Below, piece by piece: positions 55,701 to 64,000 of a stretch of DNA of 64,000 nucleotides. The notes below the pieces were generated by a model. The model was not told the DNA's origin and did not search any database. It saw only the letters and a list, made by a program, of their open reading frames with translations. A program made the translations under genes and the position numbers. Every line of letters begins with the position of its first letter. Positions within the stretch are counted from its first letter, which is position 1. The stretch is from Bathymodiolus brooksi (lineage: Eukaryota > Mollusca > Bivalvia > Mytilida > Modiolidae): assembly GCA_963680875.1 (NCBI GenBank), contig OY804584.1:95810031-95874030 (forward strand). Reading direction: 5' to 3'.

Positions 55701-58425
55701 TTTTTTCATTTTTGACAGAATTTGAACTTGTTTTTTTTAAATGGTAAAACACTGTTAAATTTACTTTCTTAAACAGACAATGTCTACGATCTTGTCAGAT
55801 TTTTTAAATTGGAATTTTTTTCCCAAACTTGAACAGATGTGAGTAAAAATTCATCTAAAACAGCCAAAAACACCGAAAAGTGGTACATTTGTATTCACGG
55901 AATATTTTGGGGGAAACGTGTGTGGAAGCAACTTTTGTCTGGGCTAATCTAATTCAAAATTCAAGATATCTCCGCCTCTGTCAAACCTGTCTATGTGGTC
56001 ACCTCTATTATCCAGTTGCCTGTATTAAAAGGTTACTTTTTTCTTTTCTGGTCATAGAAAATTTCAAATGAACCTCTTTAGAAGGTCAACTGTCTTTTTA
56101 GCTCAACTTGCCAAAGGCAATGTGAGCTTTTGCCATCACTTGGCATCCGTTGTCCGTCATCTGCTAACTTTTCACATTTTAATCTTCCCCTCTGGTCACT
56201 ACAGGCAATTCTTTTTTCTGATTGTCCGATTTCTAAAAAACCTCTCCTCTGAAACCCCTTGCCCAAATGAACAGAAACTTGGTAGGAAGCATCTATGGAA
56301 GGTCCTCTCTACAGATTGCTCATTTTGTCCCGATCTGTTAAGAAACATGGCCTCCACAGGCAATTCTTGTTTCTGATTGGTTGATTTCTGAAAAACCTTC
56401 TCCCTTGAAATCGCTTTGCCAAATGAACCAGAAATTATTTAATTATGTATGGGTTAAACAAAGGCTGTCCATGTTTTATGCACATTTAAAACCAAGGCAA
56501 AGCTGAGGTCTTTAAATGTTCATAATAAAGACATGGACAACTGTTGTTTGACCATGTTAGAACATAAACACTTCTCTGAGAATGTTAGAGTACGTTGAAA
56601 GTCAATAACACTTAGATTTTTACTCTTAGAAATGTCTTAAATGTGTAGTAGTTGGACCAGCATTTTGACAAAAATTCCTAAAGTTTTTTTTCAATGCCCC
56701 CTCCCTAGAGTTTAAAAACATAGCCAGAAATGATAGGTGATTTGCTCATTTGCATATTCAAAATGGCGGCTCAAAGAGAATTTGGATTTTAACATATAGT
56801 TGAACGGGAAACTTTCTGTTAGCTTGGGCCGGACAATTTGCCGGGATAAAAAATCAAACTATGCACCGGTTTGAACAATATCTCAAAATATTACAGCTGT
56901 ACCATGAAAACTCAAGGTTCCCACCCAGTTTCAAATTTGAAGCGTAAGCGCCATTCAAAAGCATTGAGAAGAAGTGAAAAAATGCATCCTGCACGGTTTT
57001 CAAGACCTAAAAGCACTTTTCTTACAATCCCCATTCTAATTGCCGGGACAAATTCCGTCAGTTCCGGTAACATTGTTGAGGAATCTTTCTTCGATAAAAT
57101 TGTTGCTGACAAATTAAAGGTTCCCACGATAATTTAAAAGAGGGATTCACAAGTTTTTTTTACCTTTCTAGTAGAGATTCAATAGGGGTTCACGCAAAAA
57201 AATCTACTATTTCGTAAAACTGCTTCTGCTAGACATAGCATTATTTGAGTAAGCATCGCATTCCATTGTAAATGTAAATAAACAATTAAAAAAAGGCTCC
57301 ACAAGGGTATTTTTTTATTTCGACAAAACAACAGAACAAGTACATGTAGCTATAATACAATTACAATACTGCTGATATATAAATTTCAAAAAATTTAACA
57401 ATATATATCCTATACAAAACGATTTCAATGACATACTAATACTTATAAATGTGGGGCAGAAATTGAAAAAAAATGCACAATATATTTTTTATTTACATAT
57501 ATTTCATCAGCGTCTGCCAAATAACGTTTATTTGCTGACGTCATACATGACGCGATTTGGTTTATGAATATTCATGAGCAAAATCACCCATGATTTCTGG
57601 CTATGAGGACAAAGAAACAATAATATCATTACCCGTATATAAAGCATTTTATTTTCATTAAAACAAGATCTATCACTCCTCGCTCCCCCCACAAAATTTA
57701 CAAGAATATCATAATGACATTAGTCAATGCTTTGCTCATATTGGGTGTGACAGCTGCCATTGTTTCGTGTTAAAAAATCTGTGTCTGTCTCAGAAGTCAT
57801 CAATTGTATGTTATTCTTATATGTAAATTTGATATATAAACTTTTAAATGCAATATCCATTTAATCTTCACAGTTTGACAGTTTGCTTAACAATTCATTT
57901 TTTTTTTTCAGGGTGAAACCTGTCCGTGAGGGTGAAAGACGCTCGAGGCGTAAGATGGGGCTAGCCCCAGAGTTTAAGGCCGAGGACCTTCCAGTTCGGA
58001 CAAGGCGTCCCAGGGTTCTGGTACAAGCTTTCGAGCCTGTACCAGTGGTACAGACACCCGTGTTTGTACCGGTGGTACAGGCACCCATGTTTGTACCAGT
58101 GGAGGCTACCCTCCCTGAACTACCACGGGATTCTGCAAATCCCGTGGTGGTTTCCCCTGTAGTCAGACTTTTTTCATTGTCTACACCAGCTGTTAATTCA
58201 GCAGATGTAGATGATGAAACAATGGCTGCTATAGGCCAGGGGGTGATAGCTGAAGCACCCTGTGTCGTTTTGGAGGTGGTGGCAGCAGAGCAGGTTTTTG
58301 AGGCCATAGACATCCCAGTTGTTCCTGTTGCCCCTGCTCCCCAGAGAGGTTGGACTCGTTGGTGTGTTAGGGCTGCTCTTGCTGTCGGCAATATGATTGT
58401 CAATGACAGGCATGTTTTCTTTTAA
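46696..58425 (+). CDS. Two-exon gene, basic Pro/Val-rich protein (191 aa)
   Basis: Exon 1 codes 46696-46757 ([20 protein letters not shown]) and ends AAAAG before donor GTAAGA, phase 2. Exon 2 (57912-58425) follows a T-rich acceptor and restores the frame exactly. Residues 14-50 are very basic ([20 protein letters not shown]). Residues 57-85 contain repeats of VPVVQTPVF / VPVVQAPMF / VPVEA. An acidic-hydrophobic middle ([19 protein letters not shown]) and a Trp-containing C-terminus ([16 protein letters not shown]) follow. It is likely disordered, possibly nuclear by its basic cluster. Exon 2 is richer in G+C than its surroundings. The 542-bp reverse-strand frame over exon 2 lacks splice or promoter support. 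No known family recognised. Confidence 0.75.
47127..47503 (-). mobile_element. SINE with internal triplication, 13-bp target duplication
   Basis: Same family as 18889-19136, flanked by TATTTTACATGGG at 47114-47126 and 47504-47516. A 76-bp internal segment (TGACAAACTTTATCACATAA ... ATCAGTGGTGATAGGA) is present three times in a row. Confidence 0.9.
47504..49870. other. Intron of the Pro/Val-rich gene, few elements
   Basis: Contains a diverged inverted pair (ACCATAAACATCATGTTGTG at about 47874 and its complement at about 48297) and a C-run near 48884. The open frame at 47409-47903 starts inside the SINE and is not a gene. Confidence 0.4.
49885..50335 (+). repeat. Two-unit repeat, bivalve-wide type
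   Basis: GTACCTTGTAAGCGCAACT ... GCTTATTG ... TTTTATGAAACTTT ... CCTGCAGATGTGCATGAAGG occurs twice (from about 49971 and 50138) after a (CCAT)n run, and ends with CACTCACAGTTCTAGTTTT. Likely a mobile element of unknown class. Confidence 0.6.
50641..50831 (-). repeat. Penelope-type 3'-tail fragment
   Basis: Minus-strand reading gives GAAGTGTTTGAAGATACC and TCGAAGGACAGACAACACAA ... GGAGCA-type text, as at 41026-41249. Confidence 0.65.
51440..51690 (+). mobile_element. 5' fragment of the TGTAATCGATTACA element
   Basis: CAGACATGGGGTAATCATAATTTGC followed by TTGTAATCGATTACATTTTT and TTTTGACTTATTTTGTCTTA. Matches 11214-11465 and then diverges. Confidence 0.75.
52019..53515. repeat. Tandem ~320-bp repeat split by a TA-target element
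   Basis: GAACTATCAAAG / CACTATCAAA ... CCTGTGATTTSTATATCCAG ... AACTTGAAACTCAATACACT ... GACAAGAGAAGACAACTC occurs in successive copies, the first interrupted by the 867-bp element. Confidence 0.65.
52158..53024. mobile_element. 867-bp TIR element with TA target
   Basis: Ends CAGACCCTGGAT / ATCCAGGATCTG, flanked by TA on both sides. Sub-terminal arrays of CGTTCGTTCGTTTTCCGTTC lie at both ends. The neighbouring repeat copy (TTTTGGCATAGCACGTAGAA near 53336) is the empty site, proving a TA duplication, as in Tc1/mariner-type elements. Confidence 0.85.
53515..54606 (+). repeat. AGCTCACC ... GTGAGCC element with internal repeats
   Basis: Starts TTAGCTCACCTAGCTTTTGC and ends GGCTCTTGTGAGCCTCTAG. 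Inside are three copies of a ~300-bp unit (CTTCTCTGAAACCGCTGAAC; AAGATGGCTGCTGTTACTAA; CAGCTACATG.CAA.GAGTA). A related start occurs at 56097 (TTAGCTCAACTTGCC). Confidence 0.7.
54620..55003. other. Intron, no distinct element
   Basis: Contains two CCCCCACCCCCAATTTTTAT-type phrases about 75 bp apart, a small direct duplication. Confidence 0.4.
55004..55237 (+). mobile_element. SINE lacking the A box
   Basis: Same family as 33216-33493: ACAACTCATACAAGCTTATC, GATAAAGTTTACCAGTTGC, GCATTAAACACC tail. The first 40 bases of the head are missing and the B box is mutated. Confidence 0.8.
55540..55790. repeat. Inverted repeat around TCATAAATTTGATGAAATTA
   Basis: TTTTTTTATTCTTGAATAATTTCATCAAATTTATGACC is mirrored, with one extra copy, by GGTCATAAATTTGAGGAAATTATTCAAGAATAAAAAAATC. 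Shares text with 51690-51890. Confidence 0.75.
55979..56096. mobile_element. pogo-type MITE, 3'-truncated
   Basis: CTGTCAAACCTGTCTATGTGG ... GGTCATAGAAAATTTCAAAT, cut at CTGTCTTT by an AGCTCAACTTGCC-type repeat. Confidence 0.65.
56097..56719. other. Intron with AGCTCA-type repeat fragment
   Basis: 56097-56440 has two diverged copies of CAGGCAATTCTTKTTTCTGATTG and CTCTGAAAYCSCTTKSCCAAAT. The rest shows nothing I can name. A local open frame at 56068-56376 lacks gene signals. Confidence 0.4.
56719..57605. mobile_element. ~0.9-kb TIR element, copy 2
   Basis: Ends CATAGCCAGAAATGATAGGTGATTTGCTCAT and the complement ATGAGCAAAATCACCCATGATTTCTGGCTATG. Right half matches 37407-38506. An 88-codon frame at 56871-57137 is open in this copy only. 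Confidence 0.78.
57912..58425 (+). CDS. Exon 2 of the Pro/Val-rich gene
   Basis: The acceptor TTTTTTTTTTTCAG precedes 57912. 170 codons and TAA at 58423-58425. The codon pattern (GTACCAGTGGTACAG repeats) shows an internal duplication of about 30 bp, three times. Confidence 0.8.
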
Positions 58426-58754
58426 GGGGCAAAATTTCTAAATTCAAAAAGGGGTTGCAATTTTGAAATCATTTCGGAAAGATCATGGTTCAGTCTGTTG
58501 TAGCAAAGATTTGGAATTTCTAATCATTTTTATGTTTTTATAATGAAGGTTAAAAAACCAAAAAAGGGGAGATAATTTTTTTTTTTTAAATTGCTTCACA
58601 GAACTGATTTGATCCGATATTTATTTAAATTGTCAAAATTTTGTTTTATTTGTCTAAAAATCATATTGTCTGTTGGTGGTTAAAGTTGTGTTAAACTTCT
58701 GATCATGGTACATTAGGTCAAATGTCGCACTGAGGAATTCCATTAGGTCAATTG

Positions 58755-58905
58755 GGTTAGAGTTTTGGTATGTAATGCCACTTTCAACAATATATCAATT
58801 ATGGCAGTCAGTTATATTGGTGGAGGAAACCGATGTGTCCGCAGAAAACTACAGACACTTTATCACATAAAGCCATTATGTCGGTTGTCCTAATATTGAG
58901 CACAG
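58755..58905 (-). mobile_element. 5'-truncated SINE
   Basis: TATGTAATGCCACTTTCAAC ... GGTGGAGGAAACCGATGTG ... CTTTATCACATAA, the tail half of the 18889-19136 family. Lies in the presumed 3' UTR of the Pro/Val-rich gene. Confidence 0.7.
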
Positions 58906-58954
58906 ATAGGTCAATGTAGAACACCATTAGGTAAGGTGTCAATTTATGTCCCTT

Positions 58955-59165
58955 CCCACCCCACCCCACCCCACCCCACCCAACCCAACTCCAGTTTCCA
59001 AGACCTTTTAGTGTGTATTAATCTGCCCCTCCTTCTTCCAATCCAAGTTTTTAAGACTCTTTGTTAAAGTTGTGTTAAAGCCCCCTCCCCACTTGTCTGT
59101 TCTTGGTTAAAGTTGTGTTAAAGCCCCCTCCCCACTTGTCTGTTCTTGGTTAAAGTTGTGTTTAA
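58955..59165. repeat. CCACC run and 55-bp tandem copies
   Basis: (CCACC)n at 58957-58980, then GTTAAAGTTGTGTTAAAGCC with CCCCACTTGTCTGTTCTTG in tandem at about 59062-59165. Confidence 0.8.
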
Positions 59166-59407
59166 GCATCTGATCATGGTGTCCCAGTGTCTAAGGTCTT
59201 CTACTCTATTTGTAAATAGGTCTATGTATATATGTATAGTGTAAATATATTTTTGTATATAGTGTGTGTAAATATGTAAATATGTTTTTAATCATTAATA
59301 TTATGTATTTAGTATGTGATATTGTTACATTTCTGTAAGCATCATTAAGATATTGCAAACCTTCATTTGGAAAAGTGAATGACGTCAAAGTTTAAAATAA
59401 TTTTTTT

Positions 59408-59413
59408 AATAAA
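59408..59413 (+). terminator. Candidate polyadenylation signal
   Basis: First AATAAA after the stop of the Pro/Val-rich gene, giving a 3' UTR near 1 kb that would include a SINE fragment. Confidence 0.4.
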
Positions 59414-59749
59414 AGCTATTATTCCTAGACTTTTGGTTAGTTCTAAGTGTAAAAAATGATTTTTCTTTCTTCGTGTTCATTAGATTCCACATCCCATCTC
59501 ATGAAAATACTGATTTTCCGAGAATCTTTATAGATAATTAATACCCATACTGCCCCAGTATGAAATAGCTCAAAACAGATTGGTGTCAGTGTGAAGCCGA
59601 TCAATAACATCTTCTTAAGATCTGGACAGCAGAACTCATACCCAAAAAATCAGCATTTTGAATTAGAATTAGATTTATCATAGAATTATATATGTTCATT
59701 TATGTACTTCAATATAAATAAATTTTGATAATTAAATAAGGTTTATGAG

Positions 59750-59915
59750 TGAATGTTGCATGCTAGAAACGGGGGTATGCAAGGATGAATGATAGATAAA
59801 AACTTTTTCCCAGTTAGGTTTCACATCTAACATAGGTAGCATGCAAGAAATGGGTGTATGAATGAATTGAATGATAGATAAATAACTTTTTCCCAGTTAG
59901 GTTTCACATTTAATA
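59750..59915. repeat. Two-copy duplication
   Basis: GCATGCTAGAAACGGGGGTATG / GCATGCAAGAAATGGGTGTATG, each followed by TTTTTCCCAGTTAGGTTTCACAT, about 82 bp apart. Confidence 0.8.
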
Positions 59916-59919
59916 AAGA

Positions 59920-60940
59920 CACAATAGTGCCAAAAATACAATACTTTTTTATACTGTCAGTAATTAAATGGATTAAGGATTTTGAAGTACTAATGGAATG
60001 GATCTCAAATGTGTTAGTTCTTGAGAGACTAGTTCTAATTGAAAATGCATGATCAAGGAGAATAAAAAGGATGAAAGACTTAAAACCGCACAAATCATGG
60101 TAATAAAGTATATGTAGGAGTTCTTTTTTTTTGTCAACTGAACAGTATGTGTTGTTTGATATTTTTCAGTATATCTATCAAGGACATGTTTGGTATCATT
60201 GTGGTTTACATATCCTTAGAGTTTGCTGTTTATATACAATGATAAACAACTCACACCTCAACATGCATGTGAGATGACCTCTTCCCTAAATTTGAAACTT
60301 GTGTGCTGTAAATTTCAACTATATAAATGTATATGGTTTAAAATGTTATCAGTTATATCATGTACTACCTGTATGCAGGCTATTTCCCATCAAAAATGTG
60401 TACTCTAGCATTTTTTTCCCCAACTACAACATGATCTCCTGTAAAGATACATGTATGGCAAGTGTTGGTTTGTGATGTTATAGTAAGATGCAAAAACAGA
60501 GATGCTTTTATAAAAAAAACAAAAAAAAACAACAAAAAATTGCATGAAAAAAAACAAAAAAAATTGCATGTATTAATCAGCTTTTGTTTTTCAGGTATAC
60601 TAATCTATTTTTGTTTTTTCAGAAGTAAGAGTGGCCTACAGCAATACTTTTGGCAAATTGTAAAATTAATATTTTTGTTTGTTTTGGATCTTTTGTAAAT
60701 TTAATATAATTTTAAAAAAAATCTCATTTCTGGTGACTTTTTTTTTGCTAAAGTAATAGTTTTTTCATGAAGATTTGGTATTAATGGCAATTCTAAAATA
60801 ATTTAACAATTTAGTATTTATAAAAAAAAAAGTGTTTTAAGATGCACCCATGTAGACACCACAGTCAATTGAAGATGGCATCAAAGCCACTGAAAGTACA
60901 GTCAATACTTTTGGTAGGTTTTAAATTTAAGGGGTTTTAA
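59920..60940. other. No supported feature
   Basis: A-rich tracts and no convincing exon. A TTTTTCAG at about 60622 precedes only short open text. Confidence 0.4.
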
Positions 60941-60947
60941 TAGGGAC

Positions 60948-62077
60948 AAGAAGAGTTTGAAGATACCAAAGTGGTAATCAGAATCCGTAAATCGAAGAAG
61001 AACAGACAATACAATGGGAAAAAACAAACCAAAACAATGATCTGCAAAATACTACACAGAAAACTAACGATCAAGCACCATAAACCCTACAAAGACTGGG
61101 GTTGAGCTCAGATGCTCTTGAAGGGTAAGAAGAGTTTGAAGATACCAAAGGGGTAATCAGAAGCCGTAAATCGAAGGACAGACAATACAATGGACCCAAA
61201 AAAAAAAAAAAAAAATGATCTACAAAACACTACACAGAAAACTAACGATCAATCACCATGAACCCCACAAAAACTGGGGTTGAGCTCAGATGTTCTTAAG
61301 GGTAAGAAGAGTTTGTAGATACCAAAGTGGTAATCAGAATTCGTAAATCGAAGGACAGACAATACAATCTACAAAAAATACCCAATAGCAATGATCTACA
61401 AAACACTACACAGAAAACTAACGATCAAGCACCATAAACCCTACAAAGACTGGGGTTGAGCTCAGATGCTCTGTAAGGGCAAGAAGAGTTTGAAGATACC
61501 AAGAGGGTTATCAGAATTCGTAAATCGTCGAAGGACAGACAATACAATCGACAAAAAAAACCAATAGCAATGATCTACAAAACACTAAACAGAAAACTAA
61601 CGATCAAGCACCATAAACCCTACAAAGACTGGGGTTGAGCTCAGATGCTCTGTAAGGGCAAGAAGAGTTTGAAGATACCAAGAGGGTTATCAGAATTCGT
61701 AAATCGTCGAAGGACAGACAATACAATCGACAAAAAAACCCCAATAGCAATGATCTACAAAACACTAAACAGAAAACTAACGATAAAGCACCATGAACCC
61801 CACAAAAAACGGGTTGAGCTCAGATGCTCTGTAAAGGTAAGAAGAGTTTGAAGATACCAAAGGGGTAATCAGAATCTGTAAATCAAAGGACAGACAATAC
61901 AATGGGAAAAAAACCCCAAAAACAATGATCTACAAAACACTACACAGAAAACTAACGATCAAGCACCATGAACCCCACAAAAACTGGGGTTGAGCTCAGA
62001 TGCTCTGGAAGGGTAAGAAGAGTTTGAAGATACCAAAGAGGTTATCAGAAAATTTAAATCGAAGGACCGACAATACA
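60948..62077 (+). repeat. ~178-bp tandem array, six copies and a partial
   Basis: Copies start with AAGAAGAGTTTGAAGATACC at 60948, 61127, 61304, 61481, 61660, 61839 and 62015. Each carries CGAAGGACAGACAATACAAT, AACACTACACAGAAAACTAA and ACTGGGGTTGAGCTCAGATG. The unit matches the single Penelope-type 3' tails at 33590, 41026 and 50641. Copies 4 and 5 are the most alike. Confidence 0.93.
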
Positions 62078-62124
62078 TTCATTTAATTTCCTTAAAAACT
62101 GCTTGTAAGATTTACTGTCAAAAT

Positions 62125-62410
62125 TTTAATAAAATTGTAAATATAATCCCCTAAAAAAAGGCGGATTGAATAAGAAACGTCACATTTCTATGCTTGAGGT
62201 TAAATTTTTTTTTTCTTTGGTAGAAGTGGTGCGTTTCTTTGTAATTTATGATCTTGCTAGAAACAAAACAGGCTCTGTAAAGGATGGGATGACAGAATTG
62301 TACAAAAACGACAAGCAAAAAACATGCATACAATTAAATAAAATTAAAGAAAACCAAAATGTAAGCAGAACCTGTTATTTTAAAATTTTGGAGGGAATTT
62401 AATAAACAAA
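62125..62410 (+). repeat. Direct repeat, left copy
   Basis: Shares with 63712-64000 ATTGTAAATATAATCCCCTA, GTAGAAGTGGTGCGTTTCTT and GGATGGGATRACAGAATTGTAC, and both end AATAAACAAA. Period 1,587 bp. This copy has a 59-codon open run after a T-rich AG (VVRFFVIYDLARNKTGSVKD...) ending at 62402. Confidence 0.85.
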
Positions 62411-63711
62411 AAGTAAAATTCTAGCCAGACCATCAATCAGCTATTTTTTGTACTTTTGTATTAGTTATGTCATGTCAGTCTACTTGGTTTAAAACTCTTT
62501 AAAGTTTTATACTTTCCAAAATTCCAAGTCTTATCTTTCTTTTCTAATTTAATTTATGTGTTTTTACATTTACATAAAAAAATATTGTCAAAAATTACTG
62601 AGTTTCTAAAAAATTTAATTGTATTTGGTAAACATTTTTTTAGTTTTAAACCAAGTAAGTAATGAATCCTTTATTTTTTGTTGCTGTGATAAAATGTGTA
62701 TAAAAAGGATAACATCCTTCATTCCTCCTGTGTAGTTACGAATTATCAAGAGTTAATGCCCTTCAAATTTTGTTTATTAAATTATATAAATATGAATTTC
62801 GTACTATTACAGGAACATGGAAGCAAGGTTCATCATATTTTGTGGTAAAACCTATAAAATATGGATTGGTCCTGACTTTTTTAGTCCTCTAATGGTCCAA
62901 TTATTCCAATAATTATCATAGGTGCAGAACACTTTCTAATTGTTGTCATAGTATTTACATGCATTAAAACAGTGGAGATTCTGATATTTTATCTTTAACA
63001 TCGAATTTATTGGAATCATTTTCAAAAATATTTCCTAATTTATTTTTAATTATTTTCAAAATAATTTCATTTTAAAAATTTCAGTAAACTTTAATCTTGA
63101 TTATTTTTTTTTTTAATATTTTAAAAATAAATTATAAGCTGATACATTTTAGAGAGATAAGTAATAATTGTTTGTCAAATTTATTTATTGTCTTGCTGAT
63201 TTTGTTGTAAACCTCAGCTAACCAGGCACTGCATAACCCCCATCCAACAAAGCATTACATTTCCCTATTTAACCATGCATTGCATCCCCCCTGCACTTTA
63301 ATAGTCGGCTTTCAATAAATATTTATATTTTGAAGCCACCTATTAACATGAACAAAATGAGCAAGCTGATTGGCATAATAATTTAAATATATTGTTTTAA
63401 TCTTTCAAAATGTATCACTTTAGTCCATCTTTGAACACATAAAAATAGAAGTCCTACTTTTGGTGATTTTTAGTTAAATTATTTAATAATTCTCTAAATT
63501 TCCAAAATTAAGATAAGTGCAATTATATGCATTAATTCATTACTAATGTAAATATTTTCTTTCTTTTAAAAAAAATTATTTTCTGTTTTTTTTTTGTAAT
63601 CTATTTTGGTATTTTTTAGTTTCGTTGTTTTATTTTTTTATCTTGTAATATTGTATAGTTTTATAATTATGTATATTAATTATGCTATGCGAGATATAAA
63701 GACTTCAAAAT
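62411..63711. other. Spacer between the direct repeats
   Basis: AT-rich, no open frame, no priming-site or polypurine tract that I can point to. Confidence 0.4.
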
Positions 63712-64000
63712 TTTTATAAAATTGTAAATATAATCCCCTAAAAAAAAGGGGGGCTGAATAAGAAACATCACATTTCTATGCTTAAGGTTAAATTATATTT
63801 CTTTTCTTCATTTTTTTTGGTAGAAGTGGTGCGTTTCTTTGTAACTTATGGTCTTGCTAGAAACAAAACAGGTTCTGTAAAGGATGGGATAACAGAATTG
63901 TACCCAAAAAAAAATATCACACACAAAATGGATAATAGAAAAAAAAAAATGTAAGCAGAACCTGTTCTTTTAAATTTTGGAGGGCATTTTAATAAACAAA
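63712..64000 (+). repeat. Direct repeat, right copy (cut by window end)
   Basis: Second copy of 62125-62410, about 90% alike by eye. The open run is kept for 30 codons (VVRFFVTYGLARNKTGSVKD) and then breaks. Confidence 0.85.

Noticed and set aside
57861..58403. 180-codon minus-strand frame over exon 2 of the Pro/Val-rich gene
   Set aside because: Shadow frame of a GC-rich repetitive exon; Ser/Thr/Gly-rich, with no matching upstream exon or promoter on that strand.
60948..62077. CRISPR-like array
   Set aside because: Units are 178 bp, wholly repeated without unique spacers, in a eukaryotic genome.

Overview
This is eukaryotic, AT-rich, gene-poor and repeat-dense DNA. It looks like a bivalve mollusc, most likely a marine mussel. 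The grounds are short exons in long introns, tRNA-derived SINEs with bivalve-type tails, Penelope-like reverse-transcriptase debris, many small non-autonomous DNA transposons, and a three-exon gene for a cysteine-rich secreted peptide laid out like mussel antimicrobial-peptide genes. No long open reading frame marks a gene. The three gene models below were built by pairing splice sites with reading phase, without transcript or protein-database support.

Region 1 (about 0.2-22.5 kb, minus strand): one gene of at least ten exons (start at 22480, possible end at 365 or 218). Every main exon fits its neighbours in phase and gives a lysine- and acid-rich protein of about 273-291 residues that I cannot assign to a family. 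Two 27-nt exons look like optional cassettes. The last exon has an in-frame TAA followed by 48 further coding-like codons. The introns carry a 400-bp-period repeat with another repeat inserted in it, a Harbinger-like MITE, a 44-bp satellite, a large hAT-like element with a hairpin, a 23-bp satellite split by a transposon, a SINE and an 890-bp element with its own small ORF and a 74-bp hairpin.

Region 2 (22.5-31 kb): no gene supported. It holds the 5' end of a pogo/Tigger-type transposon, a nested pair of CAG...CTG elements with short target-site duplications, palindromes and small tandem duplications.

Region 3 (31.0-34.2 kb, plus strand): a TATA-driven gene with a non-coding first exon, a signal-peptide exon and a ten-cysteine mature-peptide exon. 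The only start codon in the spliced frame is followed at once by TAG, so this copy looks silenced. Its introns hold two oppositely oriented MITEs, a SINE with a 14-bp target duplication, and Penelope-like fragments.

Region 4 (34.2-46.5 kb): repeats only: SINEs, several TIR elements, minisatellites, a frameshifted Penelope-like reverse transcriptase, and a 2.5-kb element with CGAAA-rich inverted ends that stops 165 bp before the next TATA box.

Region 5 (46.5-59.4 kb, plus strand): a two-exon gene (46696-46757 and 57912-58425) with a clear promoter and an 11-kb intron full of transposons. It encodes a 191-residue basic, then proline/valine-rich protein of unknown function.

Region 6 (59.4-64 kb): a 178-bp tandem array that appears derived from the 3' tail of the Penelope-like family, and a 290-bp direct repeat whose second copy runs off the window. 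The genes show no sign of working together; what ties the window together is transposon traffic through long introns.
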